Of a DNA stretch of 23,395 nt, positions 9,301 through 17,759 are shown one piece after another (within the stretch, counting starts at the first letter, position 1; each line of letters opens with the position of its first letter). Source of the stretch: a virus. A program made the translations under genes and the position numbers. The stretch lies in IMG/VR virus record IMGVR_UViG_3300035070_002087, positions 1 through 23,395 of that record; one strand, 5' to 3'. Below the pieces are notes generated by a model. It saw only the letters and a list, made by a program, of their open reading frames with translations. It had not been told where the DNA came from and ran no database searches.

Positions 9301-12300
9301 GCGATCTCCAAGATGCCGAACGACGCACGCGTGCCCCGGGCGACCGCGATCTTTGGACCAAAGCTGGGGGCGTTCTACGCCAACCTGTCGGGCGCCGACG
9401 GCTACCTCACCATGGATTTGTGGTGGACCCGCACGATCAACCGCTACCGCGGCGACGTGCTGCCGCGAGTGAGCGGGCTGAAGAACGCCGTGAACAGCAA
9501 GGGTGAGCCGGTTGGCCTGCACCGTTTCAAGTGGCTGGTCGGCCAGCCCGATCTGACCGACAGTCAGGCGCTGAAACTTGTTGTCGACCACGCCCAGCGG
9601 TACAAGGACCGGGGCTACAAAGAAGGCGACGAGGCCGAGAAGGCCGCGAACACCTTGTACAAAGACGCCTTTGTCAAGCTGCAGGAGGCGCCGCTCAGCG
9701 CGAAAGAGCGAGGCTTCATGATTGAGGTCGCCGGCGCCGCACGCGACGAGCTTGCAAACCGCACCGGGAAGAGGTACTCTATCGCGGATGTGCAGGCGCT
9801 GATCTGGTATTACGAAAAGCGCCTGATGGCGGACATGGGAGCAAAAGAAAATGGCGACATCAGCTATGAAGACGCGGCCCGACGTGCAATTGGTGGACCC
9901 ATCGGAGTGGCCGGACCTATCGCCGACGCCGGAGCAGGTGTCAGCGATGGCACAGGACTGGAAAGCGCAGCGGCCGCAGACGGTCGCCGGTTACCTGACC
10001 TCGATCGCGCCGAGGTCCTAACCGGCGCGCTGAAAGGCGACGGTCGGAAGTTCACGAACTTCTTCGCCGACGTCACCGCTGGGCGTAGGCAGAAGCCGAA
10101 GAACCTCGACGGGTACACGCCGGTGATCGACCTTCCACCGGAGGTCGGGGAGTTCAGCGCAGCCCGTGAGAAATACTCGGGCAACTTCGACAAGCACATC
10201 ATGACCTCGATCCCGGGATACCGGGAGATGCAAGACGCCGTTGGCTACGCGATCTCGCAGGTGCTGAACGGCGGGTCGATCCTGCGCATCGGCGCGTCCG
10301 AAGGATCGACAGTCAAGGCGATCGTCGAACTCGCTGGTAACGGCGCGACCGGCGTCGCGATGGACCCGAACCTCGACATGCAGCGGACCTTCGAAGAGAA
10401 AGGGCAGGTCCCGGGCGTGCGCTTCGACTTCTCGGCTTTTGGTGCGATCGAGGACGCAGGTAATGAACTCTGGACCGAAGACACCGGCGAAGTCGTTCGG
10501 GTGTTCGATCCCGGCGCCCAGCGTTTCGATGTAGTCGTCGAGCAGATGGTGTTCCAGTTCATCTCGAACGCGCGCGGCGCGCAGGTGGCGGCGGCCAAAG
10601 GGCTGATGAAGCCGGGCGGCCTCTTCTACACCGCTGAGAAAGTCGGCGGTCCGGCGGAGGCATACCGCGCGAACGAGGCCAAGAAAGACAGCTTTAAGGC
10701 GCAGTACTACTCGCCCGAAGAGCTCGAGGCCAAGCGTCAAGAAGTGCTGCAGACTGGCGGCGACGCAGTCGAAGGTATGACCGACCTCCAAGTCTCGAAC
10801 ACTGAGATCGAGGCGGTGCTACGCGCAAACTTTGCGCATGTCGTTCAGGTGTGGGACAGCGGGAATTTCAAAGGCTACGCGGCCTCAGACGATCCCGCAA
10901 AGCTGGCAGGGTTTCTTCAGAACCTGCCGTCTCTTGCGTCAGAATACGCGACCGTCGAGACCCCCCGTCTCGTCGGCGAGCCCGCGATGGTGTTGCAACA
11001 GAGCTCGATCCCGCCGGATGCAGCGACGCCGGCCGACTTCGACGGCGAGCTCAAGCTCAGCTCCTTTCGCAAGAAGGGCTGGTTCATCATCTCGGCAACC
11101 CAGAGCCACTTCGGTGACTGGGATAGCGCCGACAACGTGGCGGAGGCCCAGCGCCTGCGCGACTTCTTGGCCGCCACTGGGCTGGCTCACCGCGAGGTGC
11201 GCGGCCGCTATGCCGCCACCGACGATGGCCCGTCGTTCCTCGTGTTCGGTAACGAGGCCACCTACGGCGCGACCATGCGCGACATGTTCCGGCAGGAAAG
11301 CATCCTGACCCGGCAAGGTTTTGTCTACGGCGAGGAGGGGCGCAAGCCCGTCCCGATCATCGGTCTGCGCGAGGGCGCTGCGCTGAAGCCTGATGAGGAC
11401 TACCAGACCACGCTGCCAGACGGCCGCACGTTCACGCTTGATCTGGACTGGCCCGACGCCAAGTCTGACGATCCGCGCGATGACCTGTTCCGTCGCGAGG
11501 ACGGCCTGACCGAGCTGACCCACTGGTCGCCACGTGAGCGCGCCACGATCGACCCGCGTCACGCGGGCAAGGGTAAGCTGCCCGGCCCGGAGCGCCACCG
11601 CTCGGGGCCGAAGAAGGCTTTCTTCGGGCTGAACCATGGCAAGCGGAACACCGCCTATGAGCGGGAGAGCCCCGATCTGGGTGGGCTCAAGCACACCGTG
11701 GCGGTCGATCCGCAGAAGCTCTATCCGTGGGACACCGATCCCGACGGGTTGCGCGACAAGGTAGACGGCAAGCTCCCAGCGCCCCAGCAGATCGGCGCCT
11801 ACGAAACGCTGATCAAGCGGGCCGGCTATGCCGGCTACTTCGTGATCGATGGACCGCTTGGTGACGTGGCGGCCGTGTTCGACGCGCTGCCGGTCGAGCG
11901 TGTCGAGCGGGACATGGCGCTGTACCAGAGCGGCGAGGCGTTCTTCAAGTCGGCCCTGTCGCAGGCGATCCTCGACGCAAAGCAGGAGACGGCGCCTGCA
12001 CAGGACTGGCTGAAGATCATCCCGAAGCTGCCCGGCGTGAAGAAGGCCGAGCTCGAGTGGACCGGTCTGGCCGCGTGGCTGGAAGGGCAGGACCCGACCC
12101 GCAAGCTGACGCGCCAGCACATCTACCACTGGCTCTCCAGCGCGCAGGTACAGATCGAGGTTGTCGACGGTCCGGGCACGTTCAGCGGATACGCGACCGA
12201 GCTCAGCACCCCCGCGGACTACGAGGAAATCCTGATCACCGTGCCGAACCTCGACGAGATCGGGCCAAACGCGGGGCGGGGTGTCGTGAGCACCATCGCC

Positions 12301-15300
12301 AACAGCGGCCACTTTGACACGCCGAACATCGTCGTGCACGCCCGTGTACAACGGACAGGCGACACCCTGTTCGTCGGCGAGGTGCAGTCGGACCTGAACA
12401 GCTTCTGGCGCAAACGCGGCGGGCAAGTCCCCTCGGTGAGCCCCGAGCAACAGGAGATGTTGGACGAGCTGCGCCGGTTGGAGGATGTATTCGCAGCCGG
12501 AGAGATCGCGCTGCTGCAGGCGCGAAACGCCTTTGACGACACCCTTCGCGACACATCGGTTTCGTTCTTCGAGGGACAGTCTTTTGCGGTCTCTGTCAAC
12601 ATCATGGATGACATCCTCGGCGCGTCGTCGCGGGCGCGCGGCAACCTAGCGCGCTCCCTGAAGCTCGCGGAGGTAGAGGGGCACTTCGAGACGTTCGATG
12701 CGTTTGCGGCGGATTACCTGAAATCGGCACTCGATCGCACCACGGCCCTCTACCGGGAGATGATCGATGCAGAGCCGCATATCCGCAACGCGATGGCTCT
12801 ACTGGTCGTTAGGAAGCTGCGCGAAGCGGCCGCCCCCGGTTGGCAGCAAGCGTTCGTCACGTTGGACAAAACGGCTGAGGCCCGCCAAGAGGCGCGCGCT
12901 GACTTTTTGCAGTACCGTCGCGACCTGCCGCCGGGGCTCGTCGGGCGCGAAGATGGCCAGCTCCCGCTGCCATTCTCCCCCTTCGAGGGCGAGAGCGCTG
13001 TACAGCTGGCGATGAAGTATCTGACCACCTACGCCGCGCGCGAGGGGTTCAAGAAGATCGCGTGGACCCCGGGCTACATGCAGATGGCGCGCTGGGGCGT
13101 GCAAGAGCAGCGTGCTCAAGGGATGATCGCGCGCTGGTTTGTCCAGCGTGGCAGCGACGGCCAACAGACGGCCACTGCGGACTTGAACGATGGGCAATAC
13201 TTGACAGCGACGTTCGGCGCAGATGGGACTATCACGCGCGGCGGAGACCGCCTGAACGGCATGGGTGTCGAAGGCCGCCATCTGCGCGAGGTGTTCCCAG
13301 CCGCGCTGGTTGAGCAGTTTATGCAACCGTTCGCGGACGGCGAGAGACTGCGTACCGGGACCGGCGAGGACCTGCCCGAGGTCAACCTCAGCGACAATGC
13401 CGGCCAAGGTTACCGTATCGTCTACGACCAGCAAATGAAGCGGTTCCTCGAGAAGTGGGCGGGCAAGTTCGGGGCGAAGGTCGAGAGCGACACGTCGCTG
13501 GCGCGAGGCAACGAAGAACGCGTCAACCCTGAAGCGGTGCGCCAGTACCTTAACTACTGGCGGATGGGGCTGATCGACGGCCAGATAACTCCCGAGCAAG
13601 TTCGGCGTTTTAGAAATGCGGTCGTGGATCACGGAAACGCGAGTTTCAGCGTCGAACCCGCGATGCAAGCTGAGTACGTAGCCGGAAACTACGCCGCAGT
13701 TATCGAGATCGGAATGACGAGGATGGATAACACCCGAGTGGCCCGCGTCGCCAGAGCGATCGGCGACGAGCGCTTCTTCGTTTACGCGGGCGATCCCGTC
13801 TGGTCGCTCACCCTGACCGACGAGTTCCGCGCTGAGGCGTCCAAGCCCCAGCCGCTGTTCCAGAACCGGCCCGGCGGTGCGCGCGGTCAGATCATCCTGC
13901 CGCCTGTCGGCAGCGACGCCGCGCCTGAGATCACAGTCTTCGACAAGGCTGACCTGTCCACCGTGATGCACGAGGGCGGCCACTGGATGCTGTGGCTCCT
14001 GCAGACTGGCGCCCGGGCGGGCGACCAGTTCTCGACCGAGGCGACCCAGACGGTGAACGCGTGGTTCGTGAGCCAAGCTGAGGACATCGCCAACGAGATG
14101 GGGCTGATCGCCCCGCAGGTGCTGGAGTATCTGTCCAAAGGGACGACCGGCGCCGCCGATGTCGACGACAAGGTGCACCGTGGGCTGCATGAGCGTTTCG
14201 CCCGTGGCTTCGAGGCCTACCTGCGCGAGGGTAAAGCCCCGAGCATCGCCCTGCGCGGTGTCTTCCACCGGTTCGCCGCATGGTTGATGGAGGTCTACAA
14301 GTCTGCGAAGCGCCTGCGGGTGGAGCTCTCGGACGAGGTCCGGCAAGTCTTCGACAAGATGATCGCCACCGACGCGCAGATCACACAGGCTCGTTCGCTC
14401 AGCGTCGGCGCCGAGCAGATCGCTGCCACCGCGAAGGCCATGGGTCTGGACGAGGCCAGCTACGAGGAGCTCGTGCGCCTGCAGGATGAGGAGCGCTCGG
14501 AAGCCTTCGGGCTGGCGCTGCGCGAGACCATGGCGCCGATCATGGCGCAGCGGTCGGCCGAGGCCCGCGCACTGCGCAACGGTCTGATGAAAGAGGTGTC
14601 CGAGGAGGTCAACGGCCAACGCCATAACCGAGCGTTCGAGTGGCTGGCCAACGGCCGCTGGGTCGGCTCGGCCGAGGCACCGGACGATCTTCCTGCCGAT
14701 CTGCGCATGGACCCGGAGCTGCTCGCCGACGAGTATGGTCAAGAGCTGCTCGACAAGCTGCCGCGTGGCCGGCGCCCGATGACCAAGGCAGGCTCTGGCC
14801 TGACCGCAGACGAGGTCGCAGGTTGGTTTGGCTACGACAGCGGCGCCGACATGTTGAACGATTTCGTGACGAAGCCACGCGCCAAGGACGAGATCAGGAA
14901 CCAAGTGCAGGCCAAGCTCGCTGAGCGGCTGGCCGAGCAGGACCCGCGCACTGAGGGCGACGCCGCCGAGGCGATGGTTGAGGCGCTGCACGGTGAGAAG
15001 CACGGGCAAGTGTTGGCGGCCGAACTGCGCGCGATCAATCGTGTGTCCGCGGCCCCCGGCAAGATCACCAGCCGTCAGCAAGCCGCGCAGATCGCACGCG
15101 ACGTCATCGCCCGCATGAAGGTGCGCGACGCCATCCGGTCGAACCTGTACGCCCAACAGGCGCGCACGTTCGGTGAGCAGGCCGCGCGGCTGCTGATAGC
15201 CGGTGACACCAACGGGGCGTTTGAGGCCAAGCGTAAGCAGCTGATCCAGCACTCGCTGTTCGTCGAGAGCCGGAAGGCTGCCGACCTCGTGGCGCGTACG

Positions 15301-17727
15301 GAGCGGAAGGCCGCCAAGCTCAAGCGGTCCGGCACGCGCAAGAACCTCGCCGGGGAGTACCTCGAGGCGATCGACGACCTGCTGTACACCTATGACTTCC
15401 GCAAGCTCTCGGCCGCGGCCGAGGCTAAGCGCGGCGGACTGCTGCGGTACATGGAGATGATGATCAAGGCCGGGCGCGAGAACGAGCTCTCGATCCCTGA
15501 CCACCTGATCACCGATGCAAAGCGAGTGCCTTACAAGACACTGACGGTGCAACGTCTGCAGGGCGTCCTCGACGCGCTATCCAACATCGAGCACACCGCC
15601 CGGCTGAAGAAGAAGCTGCTGGACAAGCAGCGCGAGCGGGAGATGGACGAGGTCGTCAGCGACATCGAGCAGGCGTTCTCCGACAACATCAAGGGGCGCG
15701 ACCTGAACCGGGTGCCCACGGGCTTCGAGCGGGTGCGCGACGCCGTGAAGGAGTTCGTCAACTATGCCACAAATGCTGACACCCTTTTGCGTCGGATTGA
15801 CGGGTGGCGCACCGGTGCGGTCTACGGTCACCTGAAAGAGGGCATCGATCGGGCGTCGAGCCAAGAAGTGGTCATGCGCCAGCGCGCCGCGCTGGAGCTG
15901 GACAAGCTGTTCACGCCTTACGACCGGGGAGAGCGCCGCCGTATGGCCGTCCGCCAGCGCTGGGACGGCTACGACCAGAGCCTCAGCAAGTGGGACCTGA
16001 TCTCGATCGCGCTGAACAGCGGGAATAAAGACAACTGGGAGCGGCTGACGTCGCGCGATAACGCAAAGGCGGTCACCCCGCTGGAGGCGCGCGCGCTGCT
16101 GGAGCACCTCGACGAACGTGACTGGAAGTTCGTCCAGAGTGCTTGGGATCACCTCGACGCAGAGTATTGGCCGCAGATCGCCGAGCGCGAGAAGCGCACC
16201 ACCGGCGTTGTGCCGAAAAAGGTCGAGGCCATGCTGATGGTTGAAGGCCTCCCCGGTATGCCCGCTGGCGTCCGCGGCGGCTACTACCCGATCGTGTACG
16301 ACCGCCGGTTCTCGGCCAAGGTGGCGGAGGAGAAGCATCAGGAAATCCAGAACGCTATGCAGGCTGGACGGTTCGGCAAGGCACAGACCCGCAACGGGCA
16401 CACCAAGGAGCGCGCGGCCGGTTCAGGCGGGCGCACGGTAGAGCTGGGTATCCACGTGCTGTTCGGCCACGTCAACCAAGTGATCCACGATCTGGCGTTG
16501 TCAGAGGAGGTGGCAAACGCTTGGAAGGTGCTGCAGGAGCCACGCGTCAAAGGGCTGTTTGAGCAGGCCGGTCTGCTGGTCGACCACGCGTCGCTGGAGG
16601 TGTGGTTGCAGGATGTTGCCGCCGGGCAGATCGTGACCGGGGGCGTCCTCGGCCGGATGGCGCGGCACGCGAAGTCTGGTTTCACGGTCTCGAAGCTGGC
16701 CTTCAACATGTCGACTGTCGCCATCCAGTTCACCGGTCTGGCGCAGTCGATGGCGGTCATTGGAAAAGCCCCGATGGTGAAAGCCTATTCTTCGTACGTT
16801 GCACAAGGGATGTATCCGGCAGGGCAGCGCATCAAAGCGCGGTCGGTGTTCATGCGCGAGCGGGAGATGACCTTCCAGCGCGACATGTTCGACCTGATCG
16901 GTGAGGCCACGCGCAATCCGACCAGCGGCATGCTGGCTGACGGGCGAGGCCTCCTGATGGCCGCCGGGTTCTGGGCGATGCAGAAGGTGCAGTTCTATGT
17001 CGTCGACGCTCCGACGTGGATGGCCGGCTACGAGCAGGGTCGCAAGCAGGGGATGTCCGACGACGAGGCCGCGCAGCACGCCGACCGCATAGTCGCCCGC
17101 GCGCAGGCGTCAGGCATCTACGCGGACCGCACGGCGATCGAGCGGGGGACGCTCGGCCGTGACACTCGGCAGAACGAGTTCATCCGGCTGTTCACCGCGC
17201 TGGGCTCGTACATGTTCGCCAAGTTCAACGTCGCGCAGGAAATCGCCGGGCGCACCGCGCGGGACGTTCGGGCAGACGATAAGAGCTCCGTGGCTGCGCT
17301 GCTGAACGGGACGATCGATCTGGCGCTGATCTTCACGGTCGAGGCCGTGCTGTACAACCTGATCAAGGGCACGCTACCGGGTGACGACGAGGAAGACGAG
17401 CAGAGCTGGCTGGCGTTCCTCGCCCGCGAGACCGCGCTGTCGGCTATGGGCACGTTGCCCTTTATCCGCGACATGGCCTCAGCGCTGCAGGGCTTCAACG
17501 GTGGCGGCGCCTACGGCGGCGTGGCCGACATCTTCGGGCGCGTCGGTGTGCAGGTCGGTCAAGGTGAGGTCGACCAATCGCTGTTCCGCAGTGTCAACGA
17601 GCTTGTCGGCGTGGCCGTGCCGGGGTATCCTTCGGTCGCGCTCTGGCGGCTGGTCGCTGCCGAAGCGGAAAGACAAGATGGTGGGGATGTCAGCCCGATG
17701 AGCTACATCATGGGGCTTCCGCGCTAG
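6328..17727 (+). CDS. Giant 3,799-residue ejected 'polyvalent' internal virion protein (gp16 position, DarB-like mosaic)
   Basis: One uninterrupted frame, about three times the length of T7 gp16. Residues 1-120 have the 'RKVAAMAGTALGLSLPANL ... NPKLADWMAR' pattern common at the start of giant phage core proteins; 250-480 is hydrophobic/helical ('DAILEGLAEM'). About 780-1220 is a conserved helical module ending in 'QALIWYYEKRLMADMG'. About 1265-1525 is a class I methyltransferase resembling CmoA (motif I 'ILRIGASEG', 1318-1326; D1346). About 1580-1670 resembles DUF3293. About 1726-1867 may be ADP-ribosyltransferase-like. About 1871-2384 is a module typical of large phage polyvalent proteins ('VGEVQSDLNS', 'LPLPF', 'FLEKWAGKFGAKV'). 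About 2537-2700 is a zincin (H2548-E-G-G-H2552, then 'HERFARGFEAYLREG'). About 2700-3150 is coiled-coil-rich. The C-terminal ~600 residues resemble the membrane-associated LPD38/39-type ends and include a hydrophobic helix near 3659-3679. No transglycosylase motif is seen. It is likely packaged and ejected (inferred). Confidence 0.85.
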   Translation: MVQFDLLNGPQKPDATDFDKWLADRNYQTAMSASTALTAARTTTTPEEAVKRRKVAAMAGTALGLSLPANLLAEPGVLGMVEGKIDHHRNVQTFMGNPKLADWMAREDNAAVASDSVEELGAWGVLFNGFARGTSRTVDGFAGPTARLEDTSEVLRRARDSQKTFGDLLTDEIAAEAPGPTRTRGFKFSEKERKQSEAGTTEGAVHPVAVIAATKRWLEGNIFAATSFTPADEAIPLLEGEAEDAARDAARAEAQRNVDYPRGRAAERAAAVLDAIPDDAGFVDTTKVIADLAYNSPGDFISFLAGIAAESAPAITAAGTTTMVTKNPFLGRAAMVGATIPSTKASSTLEQAAAMGYDLSKPEDARRLAQSDGDLDKLIRSVGVYSTVVSMIDASTAGLGSHMAKSPVGKFLVEAVAQAVAGGGGEVMARMMSGQKWTWTDAILEGLAEMVTAPLEAAGVGSSVVFRRYSEAQNNADRRGFFKALSEGSVNSNLRKRSPEAFKSAVEALTKDGPVENVHIDAGRMEQLFQDAPEELTALFDATPELDYRVFQKAAETGSTFAIPTAVYAAKIAGTSYDAKLSDNLRLQADRMSYAEAQEAMAEAETEIKAIETRVAELERTSEFDATSQAEYEGLVTQLVTAGRAPGVARAEAQVIASTVQTMAQRQGITTEEFVRRNIVPTVRREGAAATAAPFRVMRLGELSDAMQDPTTATLPEFAVITEELAERGLTPETADVDDIRLAAIAVADRGGLSSDLEEDFLLTPSGIYPATPGEALMQTVSLRNGTEDLSAYGHTPGKSITTRALALVMQKRQRALYGKINRKDFGRKTIEKMASWMADEIEFELQTPGAAADGWYTTKFQKALDIMAARFPEFSNDGEWVRPNLAGLKKVSSAYEARQLMTMIIAVTSNGARVADNYKMAVEAYRQFRETGRMRVMRGVGERGSSITNHLNRIAQLVGEFDSVADITQFLTESVTVKETNVELRKIGMPAISKMPNDARVPRATAIFGPKLGAFYANLSGADGYLTMDLWWTRTINRYRGDVLPRVSGLKNAVNSKGEPVGLHRFKWLVGQPDLTDSQALKLVVDHAQRYKDRGYKEGDEAEKAANTLYKDAFVKLQEAPLSAKERGFMIEVAGAARDELANRTGKRYSIADVQALIWYYEKRLMADMGAKENGDISYEDAARRAIGGPIGVAGPIADAGAGVSDGTGLESAAAADGRRLPDLDRAEVLTGALKGDGRKFTNFFADVTAGRRQKPKNLDGYTPVIDLPPEVGEFSAAREKYSGNFDKHIMTSIPGYREMQDAVGYAISQVLNGGSILRIGASEGSTVKAIVELAGNGATGVAMDPNLDMQRTFEEKGQVPGVRFDFSAFGAIEDAGNELWTEDTGEVVRVFDPGAQRFDVVVEQMVFQFISNARGAQVAAAKGLMKPGGLFYTAEKVGGPAEAYRANEAKKDSFKAQYYSPEELEAKRQEVLQTGGDAVEGMTDLQVSNTEIEAVLRANFAHVVQVWDSGNFKGYAASDDPAKLAGFLQNLPSLASEYATVETPRLVGEPAMVLQQSSIPPDAATPADFDGELKLSSFRKKGWFIISATQSHFGDWDSADNVAEAQRLRDFLAATGLAHREVRGRYAATDDGPSFLVFGNEATYGATMRDMFRQESILTRQGFVYGEEGRKPVPIIGLREGAALKPDEDYQTTLPDGRTFTLDLDWPDAKSDDPRDDLFRREDGLTELTHWSPRERATIDPRHAGKGKLPGPERHRSGPKKAFFGLNHGKRNTAYERESPDLGGLKHTVAVDPQKLYPWDTDPDGLRDKVDGKLPAPQQIGAYETLIKRAGYAGYFVIDGPLGDVAAVFDALPVERVERDMALYQSGEAFFKSALSQAILDAKQETAPAQDWLKIIPKLPGVKKAELEWTGLAAWLEGQDPTRKLTRQHIYHWLSSAQVQIEVVDGPGTFSGYATELSTPADYEEILITVPNLDEIGPNAGRGVVSTIANSGHFDTPNIVVHARVQRTGDTLFVGEVQSDLNSFWRKRGGQVPSVSPEQQEMLDELRRLEDVFAAGEIALLQARNAFDDTLRDTSVSFFEGQSFAVSVNIMDDILGASSRARGNLARSLKLAEVEGHFETFDAFAADYLKSALDRTTALYREMIDAEPHIRNAMALLVVRKLREAAAPGWQQAFVTLDKTAEARQEARADFLQYRRDLPPGLVGREDGQLPLPFSPFEGESAVQLAMKYLTTYAAREGFKKIAWTPGYMQMARWGVQEQRAQGMIARWFVQRGSDGQQTATADLNDGQYLTATFGADGTITRGGDRLNGMGVEGRHLREVFPAALVEQFMQPFADGERLRTGTGEDLPEVNLSDNAGQGYRIVYDQQMKRFLEKWAGKFGAKVESDTSLARGNEERVNPEAVRQYLNYWRMGLIDGQITPEQVRRFRNAVVDHGNASFSVEPAMQAEYVAGNYAAVIEIGMTRMDNTRVARVARAIGDERFFVYAGDPVWSLTLTDEFRAEASKPQPLFQNRPGGARGQIILPPVGSDAAPEITVFDKADLSTVMHEGGHWMLWLLQTGARAGDQFSTEATQTVNAWFVSQAEDIANEMGLIAPQVLEYLSKGTTGAADVDDKVHRGLHERFARGFEAYLREGKAPSIALRGVFHRFAAWLMEVYKSAKRLRVELSDEVRQVFDKMIATDAQITQARSLSVGAEQIAATAKAMGLDEASYEELVRLQDEERSEAFGLALRETMAPIMAQRSAEARALRNGLMKEVSEEVNGQRHNRAFEWLANGRWVGSAEAPDDLPADLRMDPELLADEYGQELLDKLPRGRRPMTKAGSGLTADEVAGWFGYDSGADMLNDFVTKPRAKDEIRNQVQAKLAERLAEQDPRTEGDAAEAMVEALHGEKHGQVLAAELRAINRVSAAPGKITSRQQAAQIARDVIARMKVRDAIRSNLYAQQARTFGEQAARLLIAGDTNGAFEAKRKQLIQHSLFVESRKAADLVARTERKAAKLKRSGTRKNLAGEYLEAIDDLLYTYDFRKLSAAAEAKRGGLLRYMEMMIKAGRENELSIPDHLITDAKRVPYKTLTVQRLQGVLDALSNIEHTARLKKKLLDKQREREMDEVVSDIEQAFSDNIKGRDLNRVPTGFERVRDAVKEFVNYATNADTLLRRIDGWRTGAVYGHLKEGIDRASSQEVVMRQRAALELDKLFTPYDRGERRRMAVRQRWDGYDQSLSKWDLISIALNSGNKDNWERLTSRDNAKAVTPLEARALLEHLDERDWKFVQSAWDHLDAEYWPQIAEREKRTTGVVPKKVEAMLMVEGLPGMPAGVRGGYYPIVYDRRFSAKVAEEKHQEIQNAMQAGRFGKAQTRNGHTKERAAGSGGRTVELGIHVLFGHVNQVIHDLALSEEVANAWKVLQEPRVKGLFEQAGLLVDHASLEVWLQDVAAGQIVTGGVLGRMARHAKSGFTVSKLAFNMSTVAIQFTGLAQSMAVIGKAPMVKAYSSYVAQGMYPAGQRIKARSVFMREREMTFQRDMFDLIGEATRNPTSGMLADGRGLLMAAGFWAMQKVQFYVVDAPTWMAGYEQGRKQGMSDDEAAQHADRIVARAQASGIYADRTAIERGTLGRDTRQNEFIRLFTALGSYMFAKFNVAQEIAGRTARDVRADDKSSVAALLNGTIDLALIFTVEAVLYNLIKGTLPGDDEEDEQSWLAFLARETALSAMGTLPFIRDMASALQGFNGGGAYGGVADIFGRVGVQVGQGEVDQSLFRSVNELVGVAVPGYPSVALWRLVAAEAERQDGGDVSPMSYIMGLPR

Positions 17728-17738
17728 ACAGCGCGGGA
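17717..17738 (+). other. Short hairpin spanning the giant gene's stop codon
   Basis: CCGCGC (17719-17724) pairs with GCGCGG (17731-17736) around the loop TAGACA, and a G-U and a T-A pair extend the stem to 8 bp. The stop codon TAG lies in the loop. No T-run follows, so termination is not clear; an RNA processing site or a weak attenuator before the tail fibre gene is possible. It is followed by ATAGAAGG (17740-17747), which supplies the fibre gene's ribosome binding site. Confidence 0.35.
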
Positions 17739-17759
17739 TATAGAAGGTAGGGTGCACGC

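Noticed and set aside
10939-15552. Long minus-strand frames (503 and 917 codons) opposite the giant gene
   Set aside because: Same antisense artefact. The plus-strand translation carries recognisable modules throughout and no ribosome binding site supports the minus-strand starts.
6328-17727. Reading the giant protein as an N4-type virion RNA polymerase because of its size
   Set aside because: No T7/N4 polymerase motifs were seen. The recognisable parts are methyltransferase, zincin and polyvalent modules.
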